A stretch of DNA of 64,000 nt from Rhizobium sp. AC27/96 (GCF_001692325.1 NZ_LXKN01000001.1:1116001-1180000); one strand, 5' to 3'. Positions 35,273-46,110 are shown, counted from the first letter of the stretch. Made by a program: numbers and translations. The notes: generated from the sequence alone by a model not told the origin.

Positions 35273-36547
35273 TCAGGCGTGCTTTTCCAGCCAACCGGAG
35301 ATAACGCCTTCCAGCGCCTCGACCAGTGCTTCGTCTTCCAGTTCCTCGACAATCTCGGCCACGAAGGCGTTGACCAGCATGGCCCGCGCCTTGTTCTCGG
35401 GAATGCCGCGCGCCATCAGATAGTAGAGATGGTTGCCGTCGATATCGGCGACAGTGGCTCCATGGCCGCACTGCACGTCATCAGCAAAGATTTCAAGCTC
35501 GGGCTTGACCGAAAACTCGGCATCGTCGGACATCAGCAGCGTGTTGCAGGCCATCTTGGCATCGGTCTTCTGCGCATCCGGCGCGACCCGGATCATGCCC
35601 TGGAAGACACCGCGCGCGCGGTCGAACACGACATTGCGGATAACCTCAGTCGATCCGGTGTTCGGAACGTCATGACCAAGCACCATCGTCACGTCGGTAT
35701 GCGTGTCACCACCGAGCAGGTTGATGCCGCGCAGCGTCAGATCGGCGCCCTCGCCCGTCACCTTGATGTAGAGCTCCTGACGCACCAGCTTGCCGCCGGC
35801 GTTGATGACGAACAGCCTCAACTTGGCATCCGCACCGAGATCGATGCGGAGCTGGCCGAGATGCGTATCCTCGCTGCCCTGCTCCTGCAGGATAATCCAG
35901 GTCACTTCGGCCCGTTCGCCGATCTTGACTTCGCTCACCGACGAGACGAGTGCCGCAGCACCTTCGACAGCCTGGTGACGCTCGATGACCGTCGCCTTGA
36001 CGTCAGCGCCGAAGGTAACCGGAAGACGGCTGTGGATCTGGCCGCCGGCATGAACCAACTGCACCTCCAGAGGCGCGTCGAGTTCGGTACCATCCGGGAA
36101 ATCGATGACATAGCCATCGCGTACGAAGCTCGCATTGATGCGCCCGACGGCGTCATCCTTGCCGAGCGCTTCCAGACCTGCCGCGGCCGTGCCGTTGATC
36201 AGGCTATCGGCATAGCGACCGATCGTCAGATCCTTGGCGGCAGCCTTCTCGCTCGCCTTGCCCTGGAGAAGGGTAACCACCGAAGATCCCTCGACAATCG
36301 GCGGCAAGGCTTCGGCAAGGCCCTTGCCGATGTCGGCTGGCACCAGACGGAGCAGATTCTTGAAATCGGTATAGTGCCAGGCCTCGACGCGACGCGTCGG
36401 CAGGCCTGTGGTCTTCAGATCATCAAGCAGGCGATCGCGGACGGCAAAGACTTCGCCGTCACCGGGCAGATCGCCGAGCTGATTGTTGTATGCCTCGATC
36501 AACGCCGTTTCGGCAGCGGTGAGGCGGTTCGTCGTCTGAATGTTCAT
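35273..36547 (-). CDS. sufD: SufD scaffold subunit
   Basis: 424 residues, SufB-related component of the SufBCD complex. Typical features: RVEAWHYTDFKNLLR near the start, the beta-helix core, and the SufD-type C-terminal GATVADIDGNHLYYLMARGIPENKARAMLVNAF. ATG 36547 (MNIQTTNRLTAAE) is preferred; an upstream frame to 36619 overlaps the end of sufC. 22 bases after sufC. Confidence 0.93.
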   Translation of the reverse strand: MNIQTTNRLTAAETALIEAYNNQLGDLPGDGEVFAVRDRLLDDLKTTGLPTRRVEAWHYTDFKNLLRLVPADIGKGLAEALPPIVEGSSVVTLLQGKASEKAAAKDLTIGRYADSLINGTAAAGLEALGKDDAVGRINASFVRDGYVIDFPDGTELDAPLEVQLVHAGGQIHSRLPVTFGADVKATVIERHQAVEGAAALVSSVSEVKIGERAEVTWIILQEQGSEDTHLGQLRIDLGADAKLRLFVINAGGKLVRQELYIKVTGEGADLTLRGINLLGGDTHTDVTMVLGHDVPNTGSTEVIRNVVFDRARGVFQGMIRVAPDAQKTDAKMACNTLLMSDDAEFSVKPELEIFADDVQCGHGATVADIDGNHLYYLMARGIPENKARAMLVNAFVAEIVEELEDEALVEALEGVISGWLEKHA

Positions 36548-36569
36548 CGACGTATCCTTTCCGCCCCGA

Positions 36570-37325
<756 letters not shown>

Positions 37326-37389
37326 ATTCGTTTCCTTCGTCCCACCCTGGTGATCGGCGATCCAACCAGCGGTGATTGTCCCTATAAAT

Positions 37390-37758
37390 TTACCGCTCTT
37401 CTGCGGGCGAAAAACTTTGCGTCACGACAATCGCACCAACGATATTGCGATTGAATTCATCAAGTTCTTCCGCCGGCACCCAAAGCTCTTCGTGTTCTCT
37501 TCCACCAACGATCTTTCGCTCAAAGCGTGATGCATAGGCGGCATTTACCTCAAAACGTGTCACATAACCGCGTCGCGAGCCGACCTTGGTGTTCCAGTCC
37601 CTCGCAATCTGCGCGGCGTACTCTTCATTCGTAACCGGGTAGAAGATCGGCTGATCCGGGAGACGTGGCGGAAATGCTTTCCAGCCACTCTCTTCAATCA
37701 ACTTCAATTCTTCCAATCCCACTGGACGAAAGAGCGTGACCGTGTCCGCAGCCGCCAT
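37390..37758 (-). CDS. Conserved protein inserted between sufB and sufC, unknown function
   Basis: 122 residues. ATG 37758 overlaps the sufB stop by one base (TGATG), so it is translationally coupled to sufB. The protein has FRPVGLEELKLIEESGWKAFPPRL, QPIFYPVTNEEYAAQIARDWN, GYVTRFEVNAAYASRFE and ELWVPAEELDEFNRNIVG, a soluble single-domain layout. I recognise it as a recurrent rhizobial hypothetical protein but know no function. Its place suggests a link with cluster assembly, but it may simply ride along. Confidence 0.75.
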   Translation of the reverse strand: MAAADTVTLFRPVGLEELKLIEESGWKAFPPRLPDQPIFYPVTNEEYAAQIARDWNTKVGSRRGYVTRFEVNAAYASRFERKIVGGREHEELWVPAEELDEFNRNIVGAIVVTQSFSPAEER

Positions 37759-39227
37759 CACCCGACGCTGCCTTCAAGCGAGATACCGATCAGCTTCTGC
37801 GCTTCGACGGCGAATTCCATCGGCAGCTCCTGCAGCACTTCCTTGACGAAGCCGTTGACGATCAGCGCGATCGCCGCTTCGGTCGGGATGCCGCGCTGCA
37901 GGCAGTAGAACAGCTGATCTTCAGAGATCTTCGACGTCGTGGCTTCATGCTCGAACTGCGCCGTCGAGTTCTTCGCCTCGATATAGGGCACCGTATGCGC
38001 GCCGCACTTGTCGCCGATCAGCAGCGAGTCGCACTGCGTGAAGTTACGCGCGTTCGACGCCTTGCGGTGAGCCGAGACCTGGCCGCGATAGGTGTTCTGC
38101 GACACGCCGGCAGCAATGCCCTTCGAGACGATACGGCTCGAGGTGTTCTTGCCGAGATGGATCATCTTGGTGCCGCTGTCGACCTGCTGATGGCCGTTGG
38201 AGACGGCGATCGAGTAGAACTCGCCGCGGCTATCGTCGCCGCGCAGGATGCAGGACGGATATTTCCACGTGATCGCAGAGCCGGTCTCGACCTGCGTCCA
38301 GGAGATCTTGGAACGGTGGCCGCGGCAATCGCCACGCTTGGTGACGAAGTTATAGATACCGCCCTTGCCGTTCTTGTCGCCCGGATACCAGTTCTGGACG
38401 GTCGAATACTTGATCTCGGCATCGTCAAGCGCGACGAGCTCGACAACGGCCGCGTGCAGCTGGTTTTCATCGCGCTGCGGCGCCGTGCAGCCTTCGAGAT
38501 AGGAGACATAGGCCCCCTCTTCGGCGATGATCAGCGTACGCTCGAACTGGCCGGTGTTCTTCTCGTTGATGCGGAAGTAGGTGGACAGCTCCATAGGGCA
38601 ACGAACGCCCTTCGGCACGAAGACGAAGGAACCGTCGGTGAAGACGGCCGAATTCAGCGTCGCATAGAAATTATCCGATGTCGGCACGACGGTGCCGAGA
38701 TATTTGCGCACGAGATCCGGATGCTCGCGGACCGCTTCCGAGATCGACATGAAGATCACGCCAGCCTTCTTCAGCTCTTCCTTGAACGTCGTGACGACCG
38801 AAACCGAATCGAACACCGCATCGACGGCGATCTTCGAGGTCTTGACGCCGGCAAGGAGCTCCTGCTCGCGCAGGGGAATGCCGAGCTTCTCGTAGACCTT
38901 CAAAAGTTCCGGATCGACCTCATCGAGCGAGGTCGGGCCAGATGTGCTCTTCGGCGCGGCATAATAATAGATGTCGTTGAAATCGATCTTCGGATAGTCG
39001 ACGCGAGCCCAGGTCGGCTCTTCCAGCGTCAGCCAACGGCGATAGGCTTCAAGACGCCATTCCAGCATCCATTCCGGCTCTTGCTTCTTGGCGGAAATAA
39101 AGCGGACAATATCCTCGGAAAGGCCTTTGGGAGCCTTATCCATTTCGATGATGGTTTCAAAACCATACTTGTACTGGTCCACGTCGATCTGGCGAACCTG
39201 ATCGACCGTTTCTTGGACTGCAGGCAT
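37758..39227 (-). CDS. sufB: SufB scaffold subunit
   Basis: 489 residues, the main scaffold of SufBCD. Typical sequence: [103 protein letters not shown], and the C-terminal [48 protein letters not shown]. Start [12 protein letters not shown] at 39227 with GGAGAACGAA upstream; the frame stays open to 39503 but that part lacks similarity to SufB. Confidence 0.97.
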   Translation of the reverse strand: MPAVQETVDQVRQIDVDQYKYGFETIIEMDKAPKGLSEDIVRFISAKKQEPEWMLEWRLEAYRRWLTLEEPTWARVDYPKIDFNDIYYYAAPKSTSGPTSLDEVDPELLKVYEKLGIPLREQELLAGVKTSKIAVDAVFDSVSVVTTFKEELKKAGVIFMSISEAVREHPDLVRKYLGTVVPTSDNFYATLNSAVFTDGSFVFVPKGVRCPMELSTYFRINEKNTGQFERTLIIAEEGAYVSYLEGCTAPQRDENQLHAAVVELVALDDAEIKYSTVQNWYPGDKNGKGGIYNFVTKRGDCRGHRSKISWTQVETGSAITWKYPSCILRGDDSRGEFYSIAVSNGHQQVDSGTKMIHLGKNTSSRIVSKGIAAGVSQNTYRGQVSAHRKASNARNFTQCDSLLIGDKCGAHTVPYIEAKNSTAQFEHEATTSKISEDQLFYCLQRGIPTEAAIALIVNGFVKEVLQELPMEFAVEAQKLIGISLEGSVG

Positions 39228-39373
39228 TTCGTTCTCCAATCTCGCCGGATCCAAGGTCCGGCAGCTTGTCAACGTTGCGGCAGACTTATGTCTGCCCTCT
39301 ATGTAGTCGGCCAAAAGGGACTTTTCAGCCCGCTTGGCAAGCGGAAATTGTCGTTTCCGCAAATTTGTGGGCC

Positions 39374-40561
39374 CTAGGCCGCTGCACCCGCCAGTTTGCG
39401 GCGGCCTGCGATGCGAATAAACGCAGCGATTGCGCGATCTATGTCCGCCTCGGTCGTGGTCGGACCGAGCGAAATGCGCAGAGCCCCGAGCTTCGGGTCG
39501 CATCCCATGGCAACGAGCACATGGCTCTCGCCGACCTTGCCCGATGAGCAGGCAGAGCCAGCTGAAATGGCGACGCCTTCAAGATCGAAGGCGATCTGGC
39601 CGGTCTCGGATTTCAATCCCGGCAGAGTGAAGAAGCTGGTATTCGGCACCCGCGCTCCCTCCTTGCCATGGATGATGACGTCGGGTGCCGCAACCAGCAT
39701 ACCGTCTTCCAGCCGATCGCGCAGAGTGCCGATTCCAGCATTGCGGCCATCGAACTCCACGAGCGCAGCTTCCGCAGCAGCCCCGAAGCCAATGATAGCC
39801 AGCGTATTCTCCGTGCCGGACCGATGCCCCTTTTCCTGGCCACCGCCATGGATCAATGGTTTCGGCATCAGCACTTCACCGCGCGAGATCAGCGCCCCCG
39901 CTCCTTTGGGGCCGCCGATCTTGTGCGACGACACGATCAGAAAATCCGCGCCGATCGCATTGATATCGATCGCCACCCTGCCCGCTGCCTGAACCGCATC
40001 GACGACGAAGATGCCGCCCGCCGCCTGAACAATCCTGGCCACCTCGCTGGCCGGCTGGACGATTCCGGTCTCGTTGTTGGCGAGCATGACCGCGACCATC
40101 GGCAGTCCGCTCGCCTTATCATGAGCCGATAGCATTGTTTCCAGGGCCACAAGGTCGACCGTGCCGGCCGAGGTCACCGGGATCTCGCTGATCTCATCCT
40201 TCGAAAACCGGCCGCCCTCGCGCACCGCCGGATGTTCGACAGCGGATATATAGAGATGGCTGACGACAAGCGGCGTGCGCCCCATGCGAAACTCAGGCGT
40301 CAGCACCGTATTGGCAGCCTCGGTGGCGCCGCTGGTGAAAACGACATGGGCGGGCGCTGCACCCGTCAGGTTGGCAACCTGCCGGCGTGCGGTCTCCACG
40401 GCGGCACGCGCCGCCCTGCCTTCGCCATGCACCGAATTTGGGTTGCCCTGAATATCCATTGCACGTAGCATCGCATCGCGCGCTGCCGGATGAAGCGGCG
40501 CGGTGGCATTCCAGTCGAGATAAAGGCGCGTTGTCGCCACGATCTTCTTCCTGCCTGACAT
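39374..40561 (-). CDS. Cysteine desulfurase, NifS/IscS-like, first gene of the suf operon
   Basis: 395 residues. It has PLP binding around [16 protein letters not shown] and the catalytic Cys in [19 protein letters not shown], the type I pattern, unlike the type II SufS downstream. Corresponds to SufS2 of the Agrobacterium suf operon. A 146-base gap to sufB contains no gene. Expression is likely set by the iron-responsive promoter at 40667-40716. Confidence 0.93.
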   Translation of the reverse strand: MSGRKKIVATTRLYLDWNATAPLHPAARDAMLRAMDIQGNPNSVHGEGRAARAAVETARRQVANLTGAAPAHVVFTSGATEAANTVLTPEFRMGRTPLVVSHLYISAVEHPAVREGGRFSKDEISEIPVTSAGTVDLVALETMLSAHDKASGLPMVAVMLANNETGIVQPASEVARIVQAAGGIFVVDAVQAAGRVAIDINAIGADFLIVSSHKIGGPKGAGALISRGEVLMPKPLIHGGGQEKGHRSGTENTLAIIGFGAAAEAALVEFDGRNAGIGTLRDRLEDGMLVAAPDVIIHGKEGARVPNTSFFTLPGLKSETGQIAFDLEGVAISAGSACSSGKVGESHVLVAMGCDPKLGALRISLGPTTTEADIDRAIAAFIRIAGRRKLAGAAA

Positions 40562-40666
40562 TGCTTTGCTGCGTTCGGCTCATTTTCCTTGAAATTTCAG
40601 CCGGGCATGCCTTATGACACGTTCCATAAATCGTTGAACACACAACGCGCGGAACACCGCATCAAG

Positions 40667-40716
40667 TTTCGAATTGTTCTAAACTGCGTTCTAGAAAAGA
40701 TGAGCGCATTCGTCAA
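40667..40716 (-). promoter_or_regulatory. Promoter of the suf operon with Irr- and RirA-like sites
   Basis: On the minus strand TTGACG (40716-40711) and TAGAAC (40693-40688) are 17 bases apart. TTTCGAA-TTG-TTCTAAA at 40667-40683 differs by one base from the Irr (ICE) motif TTTAGAA-N3-TTCTAAA and would cover the transcription start near 40681. TGA-N9-TCA at 40701-40715 fits the short RirA (IRO) consensus and overlaps the -35. A further palindrome TTCTAGAA is at 40689-40696. Motif matches seen directly; regulator binding inferred. Confidence 0.7.
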
Positions 40717-40773
40717 GTCAACTTGCTGCGTGCCGTTGGGTTCAAACGCAGAAAAAGAAGAGCCGGAGTATCA

Positions 40774-41451
40774 ATGCCCGAAGTTATTTTCAACGGCCCC
40801 GCAGGCCGCCTTGAAGGCCGCTACCAGCCCTCCAAGGAAAAAAGCGCCCCGATTGCCATCATCCTTCATCCGCATCCGCAGTTCGGCGGCACGATGAACA
40901 ACCAGGTGGTCTACCAGCTCTTCTATATGTTCCAGAAGCGTGGCTTCACCACTCTCCGCTTCAACTTCCGCGGCATCGGCCGCAGCCAGGGCGAATTCGA
41001 CCATGGCGCCGGCGAACTTTCCGATGCCGCATCGGCACTCGACTGGGTCCAGAGCCTGCATCCCGATTCCAAGAGCTGCTGGGTTGCCGGCTATTCCTTC
41101 GGTGCCTGGATCGGCATGCAGCTGCTGATGCGCCGCCCTGAGATCGAAGGCTTCATGTCGCTCGCGCCGCAGCCGAACATCTATGATTTCTCCTTCCTCG
41201 CGCCCTGCCCCTCGTCCGGCCTGATCATCAACGGCGATGCCGACAAGGTCGCTCCGGAAAAGGACGTCAACGGCCTCGTCGAAAAGCTGAAGACGCAGAA
41301 GGGCATCCTGATCACGCATAAGATCGTGTCAGGCGCCAACCACTTCTTCAACGGCCAGGTCGACACGCTCCTCGGTGAATGCGAGGATTATCTCGATCGT
41401 CGCCTCAATGGCGAACTGGTGCCGGAACCGGCCGCAAAGCGTATCCGCTAA
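40774..41451 (+). CDS. Alpha/beta hydrolase, conserved neighbour of suf genes
   Basis: 225 residues. The start is ATG 40774 with GGAG upstream; the frame extends to 40723 without support. Fold landmarks: AIILHPHPQFGGTMNNQVVYQL, FRGIGRSQGEFDHG, the nucleophile in WVAGYSFGAWIGMQLLMR, then GDADKVAPEKD and GANHFFNGQVDTL. Divergent from the suf operon. Often annotated as an uncharacterised hydrolase or KANL3/Tex30 family member; substrate unknown. Confidence 0.85.
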   Translation: MPEVIFNGPAGRLEGRYQPSKEKSAPIAIILHPHPQFGGTMNNQVVYQLFYMFQKRGFTTLRFNFRGIGRSQGEFDHGAGELSDAASALDWVQSLHPDSKSCWVAGYSFGAWIGMQLLMRRPEIEGFMSLAPQPNIYDFSFLAPCPSSGLIINGDADKVAPEKDVNGLVEKLKTQKGILITHKIVSGANHFFNGQVDTLLGECEDYLDRRLNGELVPEPAAKRIR

Positions 41452-41464
41452 GAGGCTTCTGCTC

Positions 41465-41980
41465 TTAGCGCGACATCCTGAAACAGAGCCCCGGAGCGCC
41501 GCCGACTGTGATCGGCGCTTCGTATCGCATGCCGATCTTTTGCAGCACTCGCTGCGAAGCGGAATTTTCCGGATGCGTGAAGGCGATAAATTCCCTGGCA
41601 AAACCACGGCTGAAAAACCATTGCGCCAGCGCGCCGGCTATCTCCGTGGCATAGCCGTTACCCCAGGCATCCTGCCGGATCGAATAGCCGAGCTCGAACT
41701 CGCCCCGCCCGCTCTCCTGGAAGCGCGAGAACCCGGCCCGCCCAATAAAACGGCCGTCATCTCGTCTCAACATCTTGTATTTGGTCGTGCCGTCGCGGGC
41801 CTGTTCATCGAACCAGCTCTTCAAGCGCTCTTCCGCCTTCTCAAGCGTCCATGGCGCCGCTCCCGAAAGATAGCGGGTCGTCTCGATTGTCGAATGAAGC
41901 TGTCGAATCATCTCGGCATCGCCCTCATTCCACATCGTCAGAACAAGGCGGGGAGTCTCGAGTATGGTGGCGTCGCTCAT
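41465..41980 (-). CDS. GNAT acetyltransferase (RimJ/RimL-like)
   Basis: 171 residues. The GNAT fold is shown by ATILETPRLVLTMWNEGDAEMIRQLHS, FIGRAGFSRFQESGRGEFELGYSI, WGNGYATEIAGALAQWFF (acetyl-CoA loop), and the C-terminal ENSASQRVLQKIGMRYEAP. Ribosomal-protein-type N-acetyltransferases share this pattern, but the target cannot be told. Converges on the hydrolase gene with a 13-base gap. Confidence 0.85.
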   Translation of the reverse strand: MSDATILETPRLVLTMWNEGDAEMIRQLHSTIETTRYLSGAAPWTLEKAEERLKSWFDEQARDGTTKYKMLRRDDGRFIGRAGFSRFQESGRGEFELGYSIRQDAWGNGYATEIAGALAQWFFSRGFAREFIAFTHPENSASQRVLQKIGMRYEAPITVGGAPGLCFRMSR

Positions 41981-42095
41981 CTGTCTGCCTTTTCCCGATC
42001 CTGAAACTAGGTTTCATGTTCAACCACGACGGTCACCGGCCGGCAAGCCGCTAACGGCAGCGGGGCGCTCCAGCGACCGCGATATATGCGCTCGA

Positions 42096-42120
42096 AAAGC
42101 AAGGGCCGCATGCGCGGCCC
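42096..42120 (-). terminator. Terminator of the caspase-like gene
   Basis: GGGCCGC-ATGC-GCGGCCC (42103-42120), a perfect 7-base stem with a tetraloop, followed on the minus strand by TTGCTTTTC. It lies 26 bases past the stop at 42146. Confidence 0.65.
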
Positions 42121-42145
42121 CCGGATCACCAGCTGAAATCGCCGA

Positions 42146-44503
42146 TCAGTGGCATGCAGGAAACCCTGGCGCTCCGCACTTCTTCTTTTCCGGCGGCTTC
42201 TGCGGTGGTGGCGGAGGTCTCTTCACCTGCTGCGCGACCTTTGGCTGCGGCTGCGGTCTCGGCTGAGCCTGAGGCTTCGGAGCGGGCGGCCTCGCCTGTG
42301 CGACCGCGTGCGGCGCCGGCCTTGGTTGTGCGGCCACAGGGTTCACATGCCGTGGCGGCGGCGCAGCTGCGATATGCGGCTGATTGTTGTTGGCCGCCCT
42401 CGGCTTGGCGGGGGCTCTGGTGGCAATGGCCGGAGCTGCTGCCGGCTTTACCGGCTGGGCATGAGCATTCGGCTTGGGTTCAGCAGCAATCGGGTTCTGC
42501 TTGGCGGCCGGAGCGACCTGCGGCGGCGGCGTCTTTGCGACCTGGCCCTGACCTTTCACCGGAGGCGTATTGCCAACCACAGGCAATGGCTGCCCCTTTG
42601 CACCGGGAAGCGCATGCGCATTGTCGTTCGCGCCCGCTGGAGCGGGTTTGGCAACAGTGGTGGCCGGAGGATTATGCACGGCGCCGGGCGCTGCCTGCGG
42701 CGATTGCACCTGCTTCGTCTGTACCTGCCCCTGAGCAGCCGGAAGCTTGCCAGCAGCCGGCAAAGGCTGGCCATTGGCGCCGGGAAGCGTATGAGCGGTG
42801 GCAGCATTTCCGGCTTGCGGCTGCGTTGCAGGAGCAACGGGGCTGCCGGCAGCCGCTTTTACGGCTGCCGCCGGGTTCGGGTTCTGCAGAACCGCGGCCT
42901 TCTTCTGTATCGAAGGCGGAAGAGCCACATGCAACACCGCCGCACCGGCACCGGCTATAACAGCGGCTCCGGCCAGCTTCTGCCCGGTCGTCAGGCCGGG
43001 CGCCGCGGGTGCAGCACCGGTTTCATTGACGGTGGTGTTGTTGACGGTCGTGCTGTTGTTGATGACCGTATTGTTCACGACCGTGTTGTGGATGTTGTTG
43101 AAGATGATGTTGTTTTCCGGCGGAGCGACATCGCGCGGCGGCAGCACCCAGGCTGCGACCGGAACGAAGACCGGCGCCGGCAGAACATAAAGGTCGACCA
43201 CGGGCGGCGGCGGTGCCAGCACCACGAAATCCGGTGGCGGTGGCGCCAGGAAAACCACGGGCGGCGGCGGCGCATAGCCGAAATCGGCGTCATCAAAATA
43301 AAGCACCGGCCGATCGACATAGACGATCTCCGTCGGTGGCGGCGGCGGTACATCATATTCGATCACGGTAAATGATGGCGGCGGCTCCAGGGTTGCCTCA
43401 AAGTGATCGAGACGGCGGCGGGCATCCCAGACGTGCGGGCCGTGCGGATAACGCCTCAGATAAGACCAATAGGCCTGCGGCGTATCGGCGATCCACGTCT
43501 CACGCCAGGTGATCGCCTCGCGGCGGGCGGCGATGATGGCACGCACGCGCCGCGCCATGGAGTCGTTCGGATAGGCGGCAAGGAAATCTTCGTAGCCCTG
43601 CAGCGAGTCGCGATCGAGTGCCGCGAAATAGGCATCCTTTTCATCGAAGTCGCGAATGGCCTTGGTGCGGATCGCGGCATTGTCATAGGTCGACACCTGA
43701 GCCGCCGGCGCATCGGGAGCGCGATCGAAGAATGTGAAGGTGTTGGTGAACTTCGAGGCGTCCCAGGATATCTCGGCGCCCTTGGTGAGATCGCTGACCC
43801 GCAGGCGTGTGCGGTCGAACACATCGCCGAGCGAAAGACCGCCGAGGCGAATCATTTCCGCCAGCGCATGGGCATAGGAACCATAGGGACCGGCTTCCGG
43901 CGGCGCGACGGTGCCCGGTGCGGCATTGAACGCAATCAACTGATGCGCGTCGGGTTCGACAAGCGTCAGGCCGCCGGCCAGCGGCTGATTGGACTGCGCG
44001 AACGGATTGGCCCTCGCCGCGTCTAGCACGACGATGCTGCCGCGATTGTTGATCGCAGCCAGGGACTTGGTGAAATCCGTCACCCGGATCGCCTCGACGG
44101 GAACATCAGTCGCATTGGCGATCTGCGCATCCACCGGCACGAAATAATTGCCGCCCTGGTATTGGAGCCCGTAGCCAGCCAGATAGACGAAAGCCACGGT
44201 ATTCGGCCCAGAGGCATTCGCTTTTGCCAGGAAATCCCTGAGCGTATCGCGCAACCCGTTCTGGTCGAGGTCGCGCGCGCCGATCACATCGAAGCCGGCG
44301 GCTTGCAGCGTTTGCGCGATCAGCCCGGCATCATTGGCCGGCGTCGGCAATGCGCCCGTCTTGTAGGCGGCGTTGCCGACGACAAGCGCTATTCTCTTTT
44401 CAGGGGAGTTCTGCGCCTCGGCCGAGTTCGCACCAGCGATCCCGGCCAAAACCAATATCAAGGCAAAGAATGCCCAGATCGTCTTCTTGGATGACAATCC
44501 CAT
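42146..44503 (-). CDS. Catalytically dead caspase-fold (orthocaspase-like) exported protein
   Basis: 785 residues from ATG 44503 (44524 also in frame). A signal peptide or anchor (about 8-30) is followed by a C14/p20 caspase fold: KRIALVVGNAAYKTG, the region where YAGHG is normal reads VYLAGYGLQYQG (Tyr111 for His), and the DACR motif reads VVLDAARANPF (Ala163 for Cys). Two Pro-rich blocks (PPPPTEIVY, PPPPVVFLA), a striking Asn/Thr-rich stretch (NNIIFNNIHNTVVNNTVINN), and a long Pro/Ala/Gln-rich tail with two copies of a roughly 60-residue repeat (H[TA]LPGA[NK]GQPLP) follow. Probably envelope-associated, with protein-binding rather than protease activity. Confidence 0.85.
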   Translation of the reverse strand: MGLSSKKTIWAFFALILVLAGIAGANSAEAQNSPEKRIALVVGNAAYKTGALPTPANDAGLIAQTLQAAGFDVIGARDLDQNGLRDTLRDFLAKANASGPNTVAFVYLAGYGLQYQGGNYFVPVDAQIANATDVPVEAIRVTDFTKSLAAINNRGSIVVLDAARANPFAQSNQPLAGGLTLVEPDAHQLIAFNAAPGTVAPPEAGPYGSYAHALAEMIRLGGLSLGDVFDRTRLRVSDLTKGAEISWDASKFTNTFTFFDRAPDAPAAQVSTYDNAAIRTKAIRDFDEKDAYFAALDRDSLQGYEDFLAAYPNDSMARRVRAIIAARREAITWRETWIADTPQAYWSYLRRYPHGPHVWDARRRLDHFEATLEPPPSFTVIEYDVPPPPPTEIVYVDRPVLYFDDADFGYAPPPPVVFLAPPPPDFVVLAPPPPVVDLYVLPAPVFVPVAAWVLPPRDVAPPENNIIFNNIHNTVVNNTVINNSTTVNNTTVNETGAAPAAPGLTTGQKLAGAAVIAGAGAAVLHVALPPSIQKKAAVLQNPNPAAAVKAAAGSPVAPATQPQAGNAATAHTLPGANGQPLPAAGKLPAAQGQVQTKQVQSPQAAPGAVHNPPATTVAKPAPAGANDNAHALPGAKGQPLPVVGNTPPVKGQGQVAKTPPPQVAPAAKQNPIAAEPKPNAHAQPVKPAAAPAIATRAPAKPRAANNNQPHIAAAPPPRHVNPVAAQPRPAPHAVAQARPPAPKPQAQPRPQPQPKVAQQVKRPPPPPQKPPEKKKCGAPGFPACH

Positions 44504-44828
44504 CATCGAAAGCAAAGGTGACATACCGGTTTCTTTCAGGAAACATGTGGCGCACTGCGGGGGATCAACAATAAATGACTAGGATTTGATTTGGGCGAAT
44601 GCGCGGCATATTCCCGGCGGCTTCGGGGCGAAGTGGCGGTGTATTCACGTTGAGACGCTTTAATTTACAATAGCGCCGCCTGCCCCTTGCCCGCAGACCG
44701 AAACTTGGCATTCGCATGTCACCAAAATGGTGACGCGCCGGCAAATCAATGCTAAACGCGCCCCGCGACATTCAACAATAGCGACTTCGCTGCATCCTCC
44801 ATCGATGCGGCTTCGAGAGACCAAGATC
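44504..44828. other. Intergenic region between the caspase-like gene and tyrS
   Basis: 325 bases that must hold both divergent promoters. The only clear element is the inverted repeat GTCACCA-AAA-TGGTGAC at 44718-44734, about 95 bases before tyrS. It resembles a compact dimer-binding site. I see no gene and no T-box-like leader. Confidence 0.4.
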
Positions 44829-46085
44829 ATGGCTGAGTTCAAATCCGATTTCCTGCGCACCCTGCAAGAGCGTGGCTTCATTCATCAGATTTCCGATGAA
44901 ACGGGACTCGACGACCTCTTCGCCAAGGAAACCGTGACCGCCTATATCGGCTTCGATCCCACGGCATCGAGCTTGCATGCCGGTTCGCTCATCCAGATCA
45001 TGATGCTGCATTGGATGCAGGCGACCGGTCATCGGCCCATCTCGCTGATGGGTGGCGGCACCGGCATGGTCGGCGACCCCTCGTTCAAGGAAGAGTCCCG
45101 CCAGCTCATGACGGTCGACACGATCGAGAGCAACATCGCCTCGATCAAGCGCTGCTTCTCGAACTACCTCACCTACGGCGAAGGCCCGAAGGAGGCGTTG
45201 ATGATCAACAACGCCGAATGGCTGCGTTCGCTGAACTACCTCGAATTCCTGCGCGATGTCGGCCGCCACTTCTCGGTCAACCGCATGCTGTCCTTCGACA
45301 GCGTGAAAACGCGCCTGGAACGCGAGCAGTCGCTGTCCTTCCTCGAGTTCAACTACATGATCCTGCAGGCCTACGATTTCGTCGAGTTGGCCAAGCGCTA
45401 CGATTGCCGCCTGCAGATGGGTGGCTCGGATCAGTGGGGCAACATCGTCAACGGCATCGACCTTGGTCACCGCATGGGGACCAAGCAGCTCTTCGCGCTG
45501 ACCTCGCCGCTGCTGACGACCTCTTCCGGCGCCAAGATGGGCAAATCCGCCAACGGCGCGGTCTGGCTGAATGCCGACCTGCTCTCGGCCTATGACTTCT
45601 GGCAATACTGGCGCAACACCGAAGACGCTGACGTCCAGCGCTTCCTGAAGCTCTACACCACGTTGCCGATGGATGAGATCGCCCGCCTCTCGGCGCTCAC
45701 CGGCTCCGAGATCAACGAGGTCAAGAAGATCCTTGCGACCGAGGTCACGGCGATCCTGCATGGCCGCGCTGCCGCCGAACAGGCAGCAGAGACGGCGCGC
45801 AAGACTTTCGAGGAAGGCGGCCTGTCCGAAAACCTGCCGTCCGTCGAGATCCCCGCGTCCGAACTCGAAGCCGGTCTCGGCCTTCTGTCGCTGATTGTGC
45901 GCGCCGGTCTGGCCGCCTCGAACGGCGAGGCACGCCGTCATGTTCAGGGCGGTGCTGTGCGCATCAACGACGAGGCCGTCAGCGACGAGCGCCGGACGAT
46001 CGGCAGCGGTGAAATCACCGCCGATGGCGTCATCAAGCTGTCGCTGGGCAAGAAGAAGCACATCCTGATCCACCCGGCCGCCTGA
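44829..46085 (+). CDS. tyrS: Tyrosyl-tRNA synthetase
   Basis: 418 residues. Charges tRNA-Tyr. Class I landmarks: [23 protein letters not shown] (HIGH region), [36 protein letters not shown], and [15 protein letters not shown] (KMSKS region). The C-terminal 80 residues form the S4 RNA-binding domain ([19 protein letters not shown]). Start [16 protein letters not shown] at 44829; the upstream frame from 44727 is not supported. Confidence 0.97.
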   Translation: MAEFKSDFLRTLQERGFIHQISDETGLDDLFAKETVTAYIGFDPTASSLHAGSLIQIMMLHWMQATGHRPISLMGGGTGMVGDPSFKEESRQLMTVDTIESNIASIKRCFSNYLTYGEGPKEALMINNAEWLRSLNYLEFLRDVGRHFSVNRMLSFDSVKTRLEREQSLSFLEFNYMILQAYDFVELAKRYDCRLQMGGSDQWGNIVNGIDLGHRMGTKQLFALTSPLLTTSSGAKMGKSANGAVWLNADLLSAYDFWQYWRNTEDADVQRFLKLYTTLPMDEIARLSALTGSEINEVKKILATEVTAILHGRAAAEQAAETARKTFEEGGLSENLPSVEIPASELEAGLGLLSLIVRAGLAASNGEARRHVQGGAVRINDEAVSDERRTIGSGEITADGVIKLSLGKKKHILIHPAA

Positions 46086-46110
46086 GCTGCCGAGTGCTAT
46101 ATGAAACTGG

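Noticed and set aside
37947..39377. 476-codon plus-strand frame
   Set aside because: Antisense to sufB; shadow of a strongly biased third codon position.
42146..44503. Active metacaspase call
   Set aside because: Both dyad positions are substituted (Tyr111 and Ala163), so peptidase activity is not supported.
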